Counted from the stretch's first letter, positions 27,545 through 36,894 are shown. The stretch is DNA of 64,000 bases from Plantibacter flavus (GCF_900177615.1 NZ_FXAP01000002.1:310001-374000); one strand, 5' to 3'. Translations and numbers: made by a program. The notes: generated from the letters alone by a model not told the origin.

Positions 27545-28518
27545 TGACCGCGCCGACCATCGAGCGGGACCGCGATCGGACGGAGGACGATCCGACCGCG
27601 GTCCCCACCAGACGGCGCGTCTCGCTGACCCGCCCGCACCACCTGTTCGCCTGGGTGCTCATCGCCCCCGCGGTCGTCCTGTTCGTCTTCGTGTTCGTCA
27701 TCCCGATCGTGTACTCCGGCGGCCTCAGCCTCATGGGCACCGCGGCGGGTGCGAGTGCGTACGGCGTGCGCGAAGAGGTGTTCGTCGGCCTCGGCAACTA
27801 CACGAAGGTGCTCCAGGACCCGACGTTCTGGACGAGCCTCGGCAACCTCGCCGTGTACGCACTCTTCCTCGTGCCGATCATGATGCTCACGGCGATGCTG
27901 TTCGCGCTGCTGCTCGACCTCCCGAGAGCCCACCTCCGCGCGTTCAGCCGCATGGCGATCTTCCTGCCGTACGGCGTGCCGAGCGTCATCGCGGCGCTCA
28001 TGTGGGGCTTCCTGTACGTGCCCGAGATCAGCCCGATCTACCAGCTCGCCGAGACCTTCGGCCTGCAGTTCCCGACGCTGCTGCGCGGTGACCTCGTCAT
28101 GACCGCGATCATCAACGTCGTGCTGTGGGGCGGGATCGGCTTCAACACGATCATCCTGTACACCTCGCTGCAGTCGCTGCCGAAGGAGCAGATCGACGCC
28201 GCCCGCATCGACGGCTGCAACGAACCGCGCATCGCCTGGTACATCAAGCTGCCGCACATCGTGCCGGCCACGATCCTCACCGGACTCTTCTCGATCATCG
28301 GCGCCCTGCAGGTGTACAGCGAGCCACAGATGCTCTCGAGCCTCACCCCGGCCATCAGCTCGACCTACTTCCCGCTGATGCGGGTGTACCGGGACGCCTT
28401 CGCCCACGACGACCTCAACTCGGCGTCGGCGGCATCCATCATCCTCGCCCTCGCCACGGTGCTGCTGTCGCTCCTGGTGCTCGGCGGGCAACGCCTCGCA
28501 GCTCGGAGGAACGCATGA
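27544..28518 (+). CDS. Sugar ABC importer, permease 1
   Basis: 324 residues, MalF/UgpA-type. The N-terminal 30 residues are charged, then about six membrane segments start at LFAWVLIAPAVVLFVFVFVIPIVYSG. The ATPase-docking EAA-like loop reads EQIDAARIDGCNEPRIAWYIKLPHI. The stop of the binding-protein gene and this start overlap (TGATG), and the next gene overlaps by ATGA, so the three are one translational unit. Confidence 0.92.
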   Translation: MTAPTIERDRDRTEDDPTAVPTRRRVSLTRPHHLFAWVLIAPAVVLFVFVFVIPIVYSGGLSLMGTAAGASAYGVREEVFVGLGNYTKVLQDPTFWTSLGNLAVYALFLVPIMMLTAMLFALLLDLPRAHLRAFSRMAIFLPYGVPSVIAALMWGFLYVPEISPIYQLAETFGLQFPTLLRGDLVMTAIINVVLWGGIGFNTIILYTSLQSLPKEQIDAARIDGCNEPRIAWYIKLPHIVPATILTGLFSIIGALQVYSEPQMLSSLTPAISSTYFPLMRVYRDAFAHDDLNSASAASIILALATVLLSLLVLGGQRLAARRNA

Positions 28519-29459
28519 CCACCACCGCACGCACCGCGGAACGCGCGGAGGAGGACCGTCGAGCTCGCGAGACCGTCGTCCGCGCCGATCGCGGCCGCAT
28601 CCGCAAGCCGAAGGAGTCCGTCAGCCTCGTCCACAAGCTCGGCGGAATCCTCCCGACGATCGTCCTCCTGATCGCCGTCCTCTACTTCCTGCTCCCGATG
28701 GTGTGGGTCGTGTTCGCCGCCACGAAGAGCACGGGCGAACTGTTCTCCACGAGCGCGTTCACCTTCGGGTCGAGCCTCGTCGACAACATGACCGACCTGT
28801 TCGCGTACGAGAACGGCTCCTTCGCGCGCTGGTTGGGCAACAGCTTCATCTACTCGATCGGCGGCGCACTCCTGTCGACCGCCGTCTCGGCCGCCGCCGG
28901 CTACGCGCTCGCGCTCTACCGGTTCCCGGGCAAGAAGGCCGTCATGGTCGGACTGCTCGCGGGCGTCCTGCTCCCGACGATCACGCTCGCGATCCCGCAG
29001 TACATGCTCTTCGCGCAGCTGAACCTCACGAACACCTACTGGGCGGTGCTCATCCCGATCTCGATCACCCCGTTCGGGATCTACCTCTCCTACGTGTTCG
29101 CGCGGGGCTCGGTGCCGCAGGAACTCCTCGAGGCGGCCCGGGTCGACGGGTCGAACGAGGGGCGCACCTTCGTCTCCATCGGCCTGCCGCTGTTGTTCCC
29201 CGGCCTCGTGACGGTGTTCCTCTTGCAGTTCATCGGCGCCTGGAACAACTTCCTGCTGCCGTACATCATGCAGTCGAAGTCGGAGCTGTCGCCCATCACG
29301 GTCGCCATGTTCCTCATGCTCAACCGTGGCGGTAGCGAACCGGTGCTCTACTCGGTCGCCATCGCCGGGGCGCTCATCGCCGTCATCCCCGTGGTGATCT
29401 TCGTGCTCGTCCTGCAGCGGTTCTGGCGCCTCGACCTCATCTCGGGGAGCCTGAAGTAG
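28515..29459 (+). CDS. Sugar ABC importer, permease 2
   Basis: 314 residues, MalG/UgpE-type inner-membrane subunit. A charged cytoplasmic N-terminus is followed by six membrane segments. The EAA loop reads QELLEAARVDGSNEGRTFVSIGLPLLFPGLVTV, and the typical W-N-N-F-L-L-P segment is present in FIGAWNNFLLPYIM. It pairs with permease 1. The next enzyme gene begins 3 nt after the stop. Confidence 0.92.
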   Translation: MTTTARTAERAEEDRRARETVVRADRGRIRKPKESVSLVHKLGGILPTIVLLIAVLYFLLPMVWVVFAATKSTGELFSTSAFTFGSSLVDNMTDLFAYENGSFARWLGNSFIYSIGGALLSTAVSAAAGYALALYRFPGKKAVMVGLLAGVLLPTITLAIPQYMLFAQLNLTNTYWAVLIPISITPFGIYLSYVFARGSVPQELLEAARVDGSNEGRTFVSIGLPLLFPGLVTVFLLQFIGAWNNFLLPYIMQSKSELSPITVAMFLMLNRGGSEPVLYSVAIAGALIAVIPVVIFVLVLQRFWRLDLISGSLK

Positions 29460-29461
29460 CG

Positions 29462-30295
29462 ATGACCATCCCACCGACGACGGAACGGAACCGCATGTCC
29501 GACACGAACCCGACCGCCCAGCGGCACCCGCTCACCGGGTACGGCGTGATCGTCCCCTCCGAACGCATCCCCGATGCGTTCGCGTCCGGAGCCGACTACG
29601 CCGAACCGACCATCGTCGGCAATCTCGTCGTCACCGACGGAGCCGGGTGGACGCGCCATCCCGACTACGACGCGAGCGTCCGACGCGGCTCGTTCGCCAT
29701 CCTGTTCCCCGGTGACCTGTCGCTCGCCGACCCCGGCTTCCCGGCGGAACGCGTCACCGCGTACCTCGACGCCGTCATGCCGATCATCGGTTCGGTCTCG
29801 GAGCCCGGCGCGAAGATCGTGTTCGGGAGTGGGACGGCGCGCACCGTCCCCACCGGGGTGGACGTCACGGCCGCCCGCGCGCGGTTCGCGGAGGTCGTCG
29901 TCGAGACGCGCGACGCGGCGGAGCGGAACGGACTGCAGATCGTCCTCGAGCCACTGAACCGGGACGAGACGAACCTACTCAACTCGCTCGAGGAGACGGT
30001 CGCCTTCCTCGACGAGTTCGGGATCGACCGTGTGCCCGTCGTCGCCGACCTCTTCCACATCATGCTGGAGGAGGAGCCGCTCGCCGTCGTCCAGGCGCTC
30101 GGCGCCCGCATCGGACACGCCCACATCGCCGATGCCGGACGACGGCCGCCCGGCCAGGGCGACTGGCCACTCACCGAATTCATCACGGCCCTCCGAGACG
30201 GCGGCTACAACGGCCCCATCACCGTCGAGTGCCTCTTCGAGGACTTCGAACCGGAGCTCGAGGCCGCCCTCGCGCACCTCCGTCAGCTCGCCTGA
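29462..30295 (+). CDS. Sugar phosphate isomerase/epimerase, hydroxypyruvate-isomerase-like
   Basis: 277 residues with the AP-endonuclease-2-type TIM barrel. Predicted metal ligands are the Glu of IVLEPLN, the Asp and His of VVADLFHIM, the His of IGHAHIAD and the Glu of ITVECLFED. The ATG at 29462 is 3 nt after the permease stop; a second ATG at 29495 would remove an 11-residue tail. It probably isomerises or epimerises a keto-sugar made by the oxidoreductase encoded next. The exact reaction is not readable. Confidence 0.85.
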   Translation: MTIPPTTERNRMSDTNPTAQRHPLTGYGVIVPSERIPDAFASGADYAEPTIVGNLVVTDGAGWTRHPDYDASVRRGSFAILFPGDLSLADPGFPAERVTAYLDAVMPIIGSVSEPGAKIVFGSGTARTVPTGVDVTAARARFAEVVVETRDAAERNGLQIVLEPLNRDETNLLNSLEETVAFLDEFGIDRVPVVADLFHIMLEEEPLAVVQALGARIGHAHIADAGRRPPGQGDWPLTEFITALRDGGYNGPITVECLFEDFEPELEAALAHLRQLA

Positions 30296-30347
30296 GCCGA
30301 CGCCGACACCGACCCACCCCACGCACAGAACTGGAGCGAACCCCCGC

Positions 30348-31445
30348 ATGTCACGACCGCACCGCATCGCCATCGCCGGCGCCGGCATCATCTCGAAGCA
30401 GCACGGCATCGTCATCGACCAGCTGCGCGACGAGTTGGAACTCGTCGCCGTCGCCGACCCGGAGCTCGCGAAGGCGGAGGCCCTCGTCGCCGAGCGCGGC
30501 GGACGGGCGTTCACGACCCTCGCGGAGGCGCTGGCGCAGACCGACCCCGACATCGTCGTCGTCTGCACACCCACCGGTCTGCACGCCGACCTCGCCATCG
30601 AGGCGCTCGAGGCCGGCAAGCACGTCATCATCGAGAAGCCGGCCGACGTCACCGTCTCGCGGACGGACGACATCATCGCCGCCCAGGAGCGCGCCGGCAC
30701 CGTCGTGACCGTCATCTCCCAGCACCGCTTCGACCCCTCGACGGAGATCGTCCTCGCCGCCGCCGAACGCGGAGACCTCGGGCGCATCACCTCGGGCATC
30801 GCATCGGTCGACTGGTGGCGCGGGCAGAGCTACTACGACTCCGGCGACTGGCGCGGCACCTGGGCGCTCGACGGCGGTGGCGCGCTCATGAACCAGGGCG
30901 TGCACACGGTCGACCTGCTGGTCGCCCTCCTCGGACGTCCCGTCGAGGTCTTCGGGTACACCGCGCTCCTCGCCCACGAGCGCATCGAGACCGAGGACGT
31001 CGCGGTCGGTGTCGTCCGCTTCGCATCCGGCGCGCTCGGCGTCATCCACGGCTCGACGGCCGTCTACCCGGGCCTCGTCGCGCGGCTGCAGGTCCACGGT
31101 GACCGCGGCTCCGCGGTCATCGAGAACGACCAGCTGACGTACTTCCACTCCACCCCCGCGGGGATGGAGCGCGCCGAGGCCTTCTTCGGCTCGCAGGGCA
31201 AGGACACGAACCAGGCGGCGCAGTTCGCCGACGAGACGCAGGCGGGCTCGAGCGTCGCCGGGCAGATGTCGGACGCGCACCTGCACCAGTACCGGAACGT
31301 CCTCGCCGCGATCCGCGGGGAGGAGCCGCTCCGCGTGACGCTGGCCGAGAACCGCCAGGCGATCTCGATCATCACCGGTCTCTACGAATCCGCACGCACG
31401 GGCCAGCCGGTCCGCCTCGACGCCGTTGCGGCGGTGGTCCGATGA
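30348..31445 (+). CDS. Gfo/Idh/MocA-family NAD(P)-dependent oxidoreductase
   Basis: 365 residues. The N-terminal Rossmann fold has IAIAGAGIISKQHG, DIVVVCTPTGLHADLAIEALEAGKHVIIEKPAD (with the conserved EKP), and the C-terminal barrel carries GGGALMNQGVHTVDLL, with the catalytic His equivalent. It oxidises or reduces a sugar or cyclitol hydroxyl. It overlaps the following isomerase gene by ATGA at 31442. The pairing with two TIM-barrel isomerases resembles inositol or 3-keto-glycoside catabolism. Confidence 0.9.
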   Translation: MSRPHRIAIAGAGIISKQHGIVIDQLRDELELVAVADPELAKAEALVAERGGRAFTTLAEALAQTDPDIVVVCTPTGLHADLAIEALEAGKHVIIEKPADVTVSRTDDIIAAQERAGTVVTVISQHRFDPSTEIVLAAAERGDLGRITSGIASVDWWRGQSYYDSGDWRGTWALDGGGALMNQGVHTVDLLVALLGRPVEVFGYTALLAHERIETEDVAVGVVRFASGALGVIHGSTAVYPGLVARLQVHGDRGSAVIENDQLTYFHSTPAGMERAEAFFGSQGKDTNQAAQFADETQAGSSVAGQMSDAHLHQYRNVLAAIRGEEPLRVTLAENRQAISIITGLYESARTGQPVRLDAVAAVVR

Positions 31446-32326
31446 GCGCGCAGCGGACGAACCGGGTGGCGGCGAACCCCATCCCGTACTGGAGTGCGCG
31501 CGGCAAGACCCGCGAGGTGTTCGAGGAGGCCTTCGCCGACTTCCAGCGCATCGGTTTCACCGCGGTGAAGGCCGACATCCCCGAGGGAATGACCGCGGAC
31601 GAGTACCGCACGTGGATCGGCGGCTACGGCCTCGCACCCTCGCTCAGCCTGTTCAGCAGCGCGTTCGACGAGACGGTCGACCTGGCCGAGGTCCTCGAGG
31701 CGGCGAAGGCGTTCGGGGCGGCCCAGGCCTCCCTCGGACTCGACCGGACGATGATCTCCTCGATGGCGGTCCCGGCCCGCATGGCGACGCCGGCGATCGG
31801 CGCCGACTTCTCCCAGGAGCGGCTCGACCTGGCCATCGAGAACGCCGGCCGGACCTGCGAGGTCCTGCTCGCCGAGGGGATCCGCCCCCTGCACCACTCG
31901 CACGTCGGTGGTGTCTTCGAGACCGAGCACGAGATCCGCAGTCTGCTCGACACCCTCGGACCGGACCTCATCGGGTTCGGGCCCGACACCGGACACCTCC
32001 GCTGGGCGGGAGCGGACCCGGTCGCGATGATCACCGACTACCGCGACCGCGTCGGCGGCATCCACATCAAGGACGTCTACGCCGATCACCTCGACGGCGC
32101 AGCGGACGGCGCGCTGAGCTACCACGAGACGTCCCAGACGAAGCGGCTGTGGGCGGAACCCGGGCTCGGTGTGCTCGACTTCGACGCGATCGTCGCGGCG
32201 ATGCCCGCGGACTACGACGGCGACTACATGATCGAGGTCGACTTCCCGAGCGTCGAGAGCGTCTACGAGTCGCACCGCCTGTCGTACGAATGGGCCAGCC
32301 ACGCACTCGATGTCGCGACCCGCTGA
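31442..32326 (+). CDS. Sugar phosphate isomerase/epimerase, IolE-like
   Basis: 294 residues with the same barrel fold as IolE and xylose isomerase. It starts NPIPYWSARGKTREVFEEAFADFQRIGFTAVKADIP. The predicted ligands are in LLAEGIRPLHHSHVGGVFET, GPDTGHLRWAG, GIHIKDVY and YMIEVDFPS. It is coupled to the oxidoreductase gene by ATGA. It may be a dehydratase, epimerase or lyase on a keto-sugar or keto-inositol. It is distinct from the isomerase three genes upstream. Confidence 0.85.
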   Translation: MSAQRTNRVAANPIPYWSARGKTREVFEEAFADFQRIGFTAVKADIPEGMTADEYRTWIGGYGLAPSLSLFSSAFDETVDLAEVLEAAKAFGAAQASLGLDRTMISSMAVPARMATPAIGADFSQERLDLAIENAGRTCEVLLAEGIRPLHHSHVGGVFETEHEIRSLLDTLGPDLIGFGPDTGHLRWAGADPVAMITDYRDRVGGIHIKDVYADHLDGAADGALSYHETSQTKRLWAEPGLGVLDFDAIVAAMPADYDGDYMIEVDFPSVESVYESHRLSYEWASHALDVATR

Positions 32327-32412
32327 CCAGGCCGGCCTGAGCCCGCACGCCGGGGCCGCGGCAGTACGATGGCTCAGGTCGCCGAGGGCGGCGATCGAGA
32401 GGAGCGGGCCCC

Positions 32413-33483
32413 ATGAGCACCTCTGACGCATCCGCGGAGACGGTCGCTCCCGAGCCCGGAACACCCGAACCCACGGCAGGGGCCGCGAAGACGAGACGCG
32501 CCGCGACGATCTACGACATCGCACAGCTCGCCGGCGTCAACCCGTCGACCGTGTCGCGGGCGCTGAGCCGCCCCGGCCGCATCAACGAGAAGACGGCGCA
32601 GAAGATCCACGACGCCGCCAAGCAGCTCAACTACGTGGCGAACCCCGCCGCCCGGGCACTCCCCACCGGGCGCACCGGCACGCTCGGCCTCATCGTCGCC
32701 GACATCACGAACCCGATGTTCTTCGACGTCGTCCGCGGCGCGGAGCGCGAGGCCGCCGAGCGCAACTACACGCTCGTGCTCGCGGAGTTCAAGGAGTCGG
32801 CGGAGATGGAGCTGCTGACCGCCAGGCGGCTCATGCCGTCGGTCGACGGTCTCATCCTCGCGACCTCGAGGCTCCTGCCCGACGACGTCCGTGCGCTCGG
32901 CCAGGAGAAGCCCGTCGTCGTGATCAACCGTCAGGTCGACGACGTCGACAGCATCGTCGCCGACATCGACCCAGGCCTCACCGCGGCGATCGACCACCTC
33001 GCCGAGCTCGGGCACCGGAGGCTCGCGTTCGTCTCCGGCCCCGGTCGGTCCTGGATGTCGCGGCATCGGTGGAGCCGGACACGGGAGCTGTGCGCCGAAC
33101 GCGGCATCGAGACGGTGCGAGTGCCGTCGTCACAGCCCGACATGGCCGCAGGCAGGGCGGCGGCCACGGCCGTGCTCGAGACGGGTGCCACCGCGGTCCT
33201 CGCGTACAACGACCTCCTGGCCATCGGCATCATGCTGGAGCTGCGCTCGCGTGGTGCCGAGATGCCTGCACAGCTGAGCCTCATCGGCTTCGACGACATC
33301 TTCGGTTCGGACTTCACGACACCGGCACTCACCTCGATCCGCAGCCCGCACATCGCCTCCGGCTCCTACGCCGTGCAGACCCTCTTCGCGCATCTCGGCG
33401 GCACCGACGTCCCGACCATCACCGACCTCGCGACCACGCTCATCATGCGCGAGTCGACCGCCCCGCCGCCGGCCACGGGCTGA
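32413..33483 (+). CDS. LacI-family regulator, candidate controller of the uronate regulon
   Basis: 356 residues. A 30-residue acidic/Ala-rich N-terminal extension precedes the helix-turn-helix ATIYDIAQLAGVNPSTVSRALSRPG. The hinge follows (NPAARALPTGRTGTLGLIVADITNPMFFDVVRG) and then the sugar-sensing domain. ATG has GAGGAG in front; TACGAT at 32373 could be the -10 of its own promoter. It ends the ABC importer/isomerase operon. The three LacI boxes at 26126, 26150 and 40114 are its likely sites. This is inferred from position and from the absence of a closer LacI gene. Confidence 0.9.
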   Translation: MSTSDASAETVAPEPGTPEPTAGAAKTRRAATIYDIAQLAGVNPSTVSRALSRPGRINEKTAQKIHDAAKQLNYVANPAARALPTGRTGTLGLIVADITNPMFFDVVRGAEREAAERNYTLVLAEFKESAEMELLTARRLMPSVDGLILATSRLLPDDVRALGQEKPVVVINRQVDDVDSIVADIDPGLTAAIDHLAELGHRRLAFVSGPGRSWMSRHRWSRTRELCAERGIETVRVPSSQPDMAAGRAAATAVLETGATAVLAYNDLLAIGIMLELRSRGAEMPAQLSLIGFDDIFGSDFTTPALTSIRSPHIASGSYAVQTLFAHLGGTDVPTITDLATTLIMRESTAPPPATG

Positions 33484-33500
33484 GTCGGGGCGTCACCCAG

Positions 33501-33522
33501 CCCTTCGACAGGCTCAGGGACC
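33501..33522. repeat. Dispersed 22-bp repeat, copy C5
   Basis: CCCTTCGACAGGCTCAGGGA(CC) starts 17 nt after the LacI stop codon. It is one base different from the copies at 34109 and (reverse strand) 18280 and 18332. Confidence 0.85.
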
Positions 33523-33569
33523 AGGACGGTCCCTCGCCCGGGGACCGACCGCGGGGTACGCTCGATCCG

Positions 33570-34102
33570 ATGATCGAGCTGAGCCCGCACCGGACGGAGT
33601 GGGCGACGGCGTTCCGACACGAGGCGGCGCGGCTCTCGGACGTCCTCGACGGACGCGTGGACGCGTGGACGCGATCGAGCACATCGGGAGCACCGCCGTC
33701 CCGGGCCTCGTCGCCAAGCCGATCATCGACCTCGCCGCGAGAGCGACGGCAGCCGGCGACCCGTTCGCCCTCGGCCCGCTCCTGGCCGGGCTCGGGTACG
33801 AGCCGAACGCAGCGGGACCGAAGACGCATGCCGTGTACGTCCGTTCGGAGGGAGTCCGTCGCACGCACATCCTCCACGTGTTCGACTCAGACGTGTGGGA
33901 GCACTGCAACCAGCGGCTGTTCCGGGACAAGCTGCTGCACGACGCATCCGCTCGGCGCCGGTACCAGGAGCTCAAGCTGGAGCTCGCCAGGACCGACGAT
34001 GGCCGCGCCTACACGGCGGCGAAGCTCCCGCTCATCGAGGAGCTGCTGAACGAGGAACGCACGAGCCGGGGGCTTCCGCCGACGACGGCGTGGGACAAGT
34101 AG
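33570..34102 (+). pseudogene. GrpB-family protein gene, frameshifted by an 8-bp duplication
   Basis: ATG at 33570 (after TACGCT and 7 nt) opens MIELSPHRTEWATAFRHEAARLSDVLDGRVDA. The reading then leaves frame and the family motif continues in another frame as AIEHIGSTAVPGLVAKPIIDLAA...HILHVFDSDVWEHCNQRLFRDKLL. The break is the tandem pair GCGTGGAC at 33655-33662 and 33663-33670. Removing one copy restores a 174-residue GrpB (UPF0157) nucleotidyltransferase-like protein. Either a recent inactivating slip, a reversible on/off site, or a sequencing error. The family's biochemical role is unknown. Confidence 0.85.
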
Positions 34103-34108
34103 GCACTG

Positions 34109-34130
34109 CCCTTCGACAAGCTCAGGGACC
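34109..34130. repeat. Dispersed 22-bp repeat, copy C6
   Basis: CCCTTCGACAAGCTCAGGGA(CC) begins 6 nt after the GrpB-like stop. A partial copy (GCTCAGGGACCCGG) follows at about 34139. It lies between convergent genes. Confidence 0.85.
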
Positions 34131-34171
34131 CGGGGGTCGCTCAGGGACCCGGGGCCGGGGCTGGGGAGACG

Positions 34172-35158
34172 TCAGCCTCGGGAACGCAGGTGGGTTGCGC
34201 CGCGGCTCGACGCGAGGGTGACACTCGGGTACTCGCCGAAGCGGGTCGTGTACGAGGCCGCGAAGCGCCCGAGGTGGGTGAACCCCCATCGCCTGGCGAC
34301 CTCGGCGACCGTCGCGAGGCCCGGTTCCGCGTCCCGCAACTCCTGTCGCACGCGATCGAGCCGGATCGACCGCAGGTAGTCGGTGGCGGTGACGCCGTAT
34401 TCGCGGCGGAACGCCGCCTGCAGACTGCGCAGGCTGATCCCCGCGGCAGCGGCGATCTCGTCGGTACCCATGGGCCGGTGGGCGTTCGCGATCATGAACT
34501 CGACCGCGGCGCGGGTCTTGCCGCCCGACGGCACCGCCAGGTCGCTCCGTGGCTGCAGCGCGACGTGTGGGAAGACCTCGAGCAGCGTGACGGCTGCTGC
34601 TCGGTTCGCCTCGGCGCGCAGGAGTGCGGAACTCCCGTCGTCGTAGACCACCCGGGCGACGGTCGCCACCGTCTCGGTCCAGCGCCGCAGGGCATCGCCC
34701 GACGGGCGGAACGTCGTGTCGAACCGGATCGGACCCACCGATCCCTCGGTCTCCGCGGCGACACCCTCGAGATAGGCGCCGCCGAAGTGCATCATGTTGA
34801 GCCGGTAGTCGATGAGGTCGAACTGCGCGGGGCGGTCGTTCGCGAACATCGCCGGCTGCCCGTGGAGGAACTTCATCGGCGAGCCGAGCAGGTCTGAGAC
34901 ACCTTCGCCACGCGTCATCCAGGAGACCACATACTCGCCCTGGGTGAACGACGCACCCGTGATCCGTCCCTCGACCTGCGAGGCTCGGAGGGAGAGGTCG
35001 TCGTCTCCAGTGGAGGTGAAGCGGTATCCGAACTCAGCCGCCGTCGGCTCGACCGTCATCCTGCCGATCCGGTAGGCCTCGCGGTAGAGCTCGCGAGCGT
35101 CGTCGAGGTCGCTTCCCGCGGCCTCGAACCGCTCCGCGGACCCTGGTTTCGCGCTCAT
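34172..35158 (-). CDS. AraC-family transcriptional regulator
   Basis: 328 residues. The first 200 form an AraC-binding-like sensor domain of the type seen with FEAAGSDLDDARELYREAYRIG. The C-terminal 100 hold two helix-turn-helix motifs (MGTDEIAAAAGISLRSLQAAFRREYGVTATDYLRSIRLDRVRQEL and VAEVARRWGFTHLGRFAASYTTRFGEYPS). ATG at 35158 is chosen; GTG at 35194 would add 12 residues. An imperfect palindrome TTATC-G-GATAA (35216-35226) lies upstream. It follows the alpha-galactosidase gene on the same strand, but the sensor type does not tell the ligand. Confidence 0.85.
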   Translation of the reverse strand: MSAKPGSAERFEAAGSDLDDARELYREAYRIGRMTVEPTAAEFGYRFTSTGDDDLSLRASQVEGRITGASFTQGEYVVSWMTRGEGVSDLLGSPMKFLHGQPAMFANDRPAQFDLIDYRLNMMHFGGAYLEGVAAETEGSVGPIRFDTTFRPSGDALRRWTETVATVARVVYDDGSSALLRAEANRAAAVTLLEVFPHVALQPRSDLAVPSGGKTRAAVEFMIANAHRPMGTDEIAAAAGISLRSLQAAFRREYGVTATDYLRSIRLDRVRQELRDAEPGLATVAEVARRWGFTHLGRFAASYTTRFGEYPSVTLASSRGATHLRSRG

Positions 35159-35253
35159 CCTGCTCAGAATCCCACGACTGTGCCAAAGCTCCACTTCTGA
35201 GCGGTCGGCGTTCGTTTATCGGATAACGCCGGATCGCCGCCGAGCCCCATCCG

Positions 35254-36753
35254 TCACCCGATGTAGGAGGTGTCGGAGCGGGACTCGCCCGCCACCACGG
35301 CCGTCAAGTCGACCTCACGGCCGTCGAGCCGGAAGGTGAACCGCCCCGTCTGCTCGACCGTCGACGTCTCGGTGAGGTATTGCCGGAGTTCAGCGCGTTC
35401 GCTCTCGTGCAGCCAAACCACCGGGTCGGAGGTCGACTTGAACTCGAGGATGGCGGCGACGTCCTGGAGCAGGCGACGTTCGACCGGGTCGAGGAGGTTC
35501 CGAGCGCTACGGAAGTAGACGGCGTCGGGGTCGACCTCGTAGACGTCTTTCAGCCAGACGCGGTTGACGGAGTCGACGATCGAGTTCCACGCCCCGACGC
35601 CCGACGGGTCGCCGACGCGTTCGGCGTTGTCCCAGAACGGACCGACATCCGGCCCCACACGCGCGCCGTCGAACACCCCGATGGAGGGGATCATCGGGAC
35701 GCCGCAGCCGAGCAGGTACACGTCGTCGCCGACGGTCTCCCTGATGAACGAGATCGCGTCCCGGTAGGCGGTCTCGCGGTGGACGTCCTGGTGCCTCCGA
35801 CCGGTGACGGCCCCCGCGTACATGAAGTCGAGCTTGAGGTAGCTGAAGCCCCACCCGGTGACGCGCTCGAAGACCTCGCGGAGGTGGTCCTGCACCTCCC
35901 GCTGGGTGGTGTCGAGCGAGTAGTAGTGGGAGTTCCAGTTGTAACCGGTCGCAAGGGGGCGGCCGGCGTCGTCCTGCACGAGGAGGTCGGGGCGCTCCCG
36001 CGCGATCGTGGAGTCGGGAAGCGCGATCATCGGCGCGAGCCAGAGCCCCGGACGGAACCCGGCTTCGGCGATGCGACCGGCGGTCGCCTGCATGCCCGAC
36101 GGGAAGTCCGGGCCGGCCGTCCAGTCGCCCACGATCGGCTCCCAGCCGTCGTCGAGCTGGAACACGTCGAAGGGGTACCCGGTGAGGTCGGCCACGGTGC
36201 GGGCGACCAGCTCCTCGTCGATGCCCTCGTAGTAGGAGTACCAACTGCTCCAGACGCGACCGGCACGCTGCGAGCGCCGCCCGAGCCGTTCGGACAGGAT
36301 GGCCGCGTAGTCGGCGAAGGCCTGCTGCTCCGGTCCGAACGTGACGAACCACTCGGCTTCGTCGGTCTCGCTCCGCGCCCAGATCGTGTTGCGGTCGGCA
36401 CCGACCCGGGGGTTGCCGAGCCCGAGGGTCCCGATGAGCAGTACGGTGCCGTCCGGTCCCGCGATGGCACCGACACCACTGCCGGAGTGGAGGTGCGGGG
36501 TCTCGTTGACCGCGTCGTCGGCGGTGAGCAGCCGGTCGGGGCTGTTCTTGATACCGATGGTCTCGCCGTCGGTGGTGGTCCACCCGCTCGGGCTCCACGA
36601 GTTCCAGCCGTGCCGGTAGAAGCCGGTGTCGCCGAAGGGGTGGAGGAGCGCGACCGGACCGGCGGGCACGACGAACCCCGTGCTGGTGGCGGTCGGTTCG
36701 CCGGCGAGGTTCGCGGGGATGCGGAGGTCCCCGAAGGTGAAGGTGTGCAGCAT
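35254..36753 (-). CDS. GH36-type alpha-galactosidase
   Basis: 499 residues, shorter than classical GH36 enzymes (about 700), as in a compact bacterial clade. Clan GH-D landmarks are WNSWSPSGW, WSSWYSYYEGI, FDVFQLDDGWEPIVGDW, the nucleophile Asp in FSYLKLDFMYAG and the acid/base Asp in GARVGPDVGPFWDN. No signal peptide, so it acts in the cytoplasm on imported alpha-galactosides. It is divergent from a ROK regulator gene across an AT-richer gap (36754-36894), which probably holds both promoters and the ROK operator. Related specificities (alpha-N-acetylgalactosaminidase) are possible. Confidence 0.87.
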   Translation of the reverse strand: MLHTFTFGDLRIPANLAGEPTATSTGFVVPAGPVALLHPFGDTGFYRHGWNSWSPSGWTTTDGETIGIKNSPDRLLTADDAVNETPHLHSGSGVGAIAGPDGTVLLIGTLGLGNPRVGADRNTIWARSETDEAEWFVTFGPEQQAFADYAAILSERLGRRSQRAGRVWSSWYSYYEGIDEELVARTVADLTGYPFDVFQLDDGWEPIVGDWTAGPDFPSGMQATAGRIAEAGFRPGLWLAPMIALPDSTIARERPDLLVQDDAGRPLATGYNWNSHYYSLDTTQREVQDHLREVFERVTGWGFSYLKLDFMYAGAVTGRRHQDVHRETAYRDAISFIRETVGDDVYLLGCGVPMIPSIGVFDGARVGPDVGPFWDNAERVGDPSGVGAWNSIVDSVNRVWLKDVYEVDPDAVYFRSARNLLDPVERRLLQDVAAILEFKSTSDPVVWLHESERAELRQYLTETSTVEQTGRFTFRLDGREVDLTAVVAGESRSDTSYIG

Positions 36754-36894
36754 GGCCGGCTTTCTGTGTGGGTGGGCGCTCTCGGGATCGACGCGGGACT
36801 CCCGCCTGCCACCACGGGGCTGCCGCGGGTAGAGTCGAGGAGGCGGAGTTAATACTGCAACGTGCCGTGAAAAGTCGCAAGAGGGGAATGGCGA

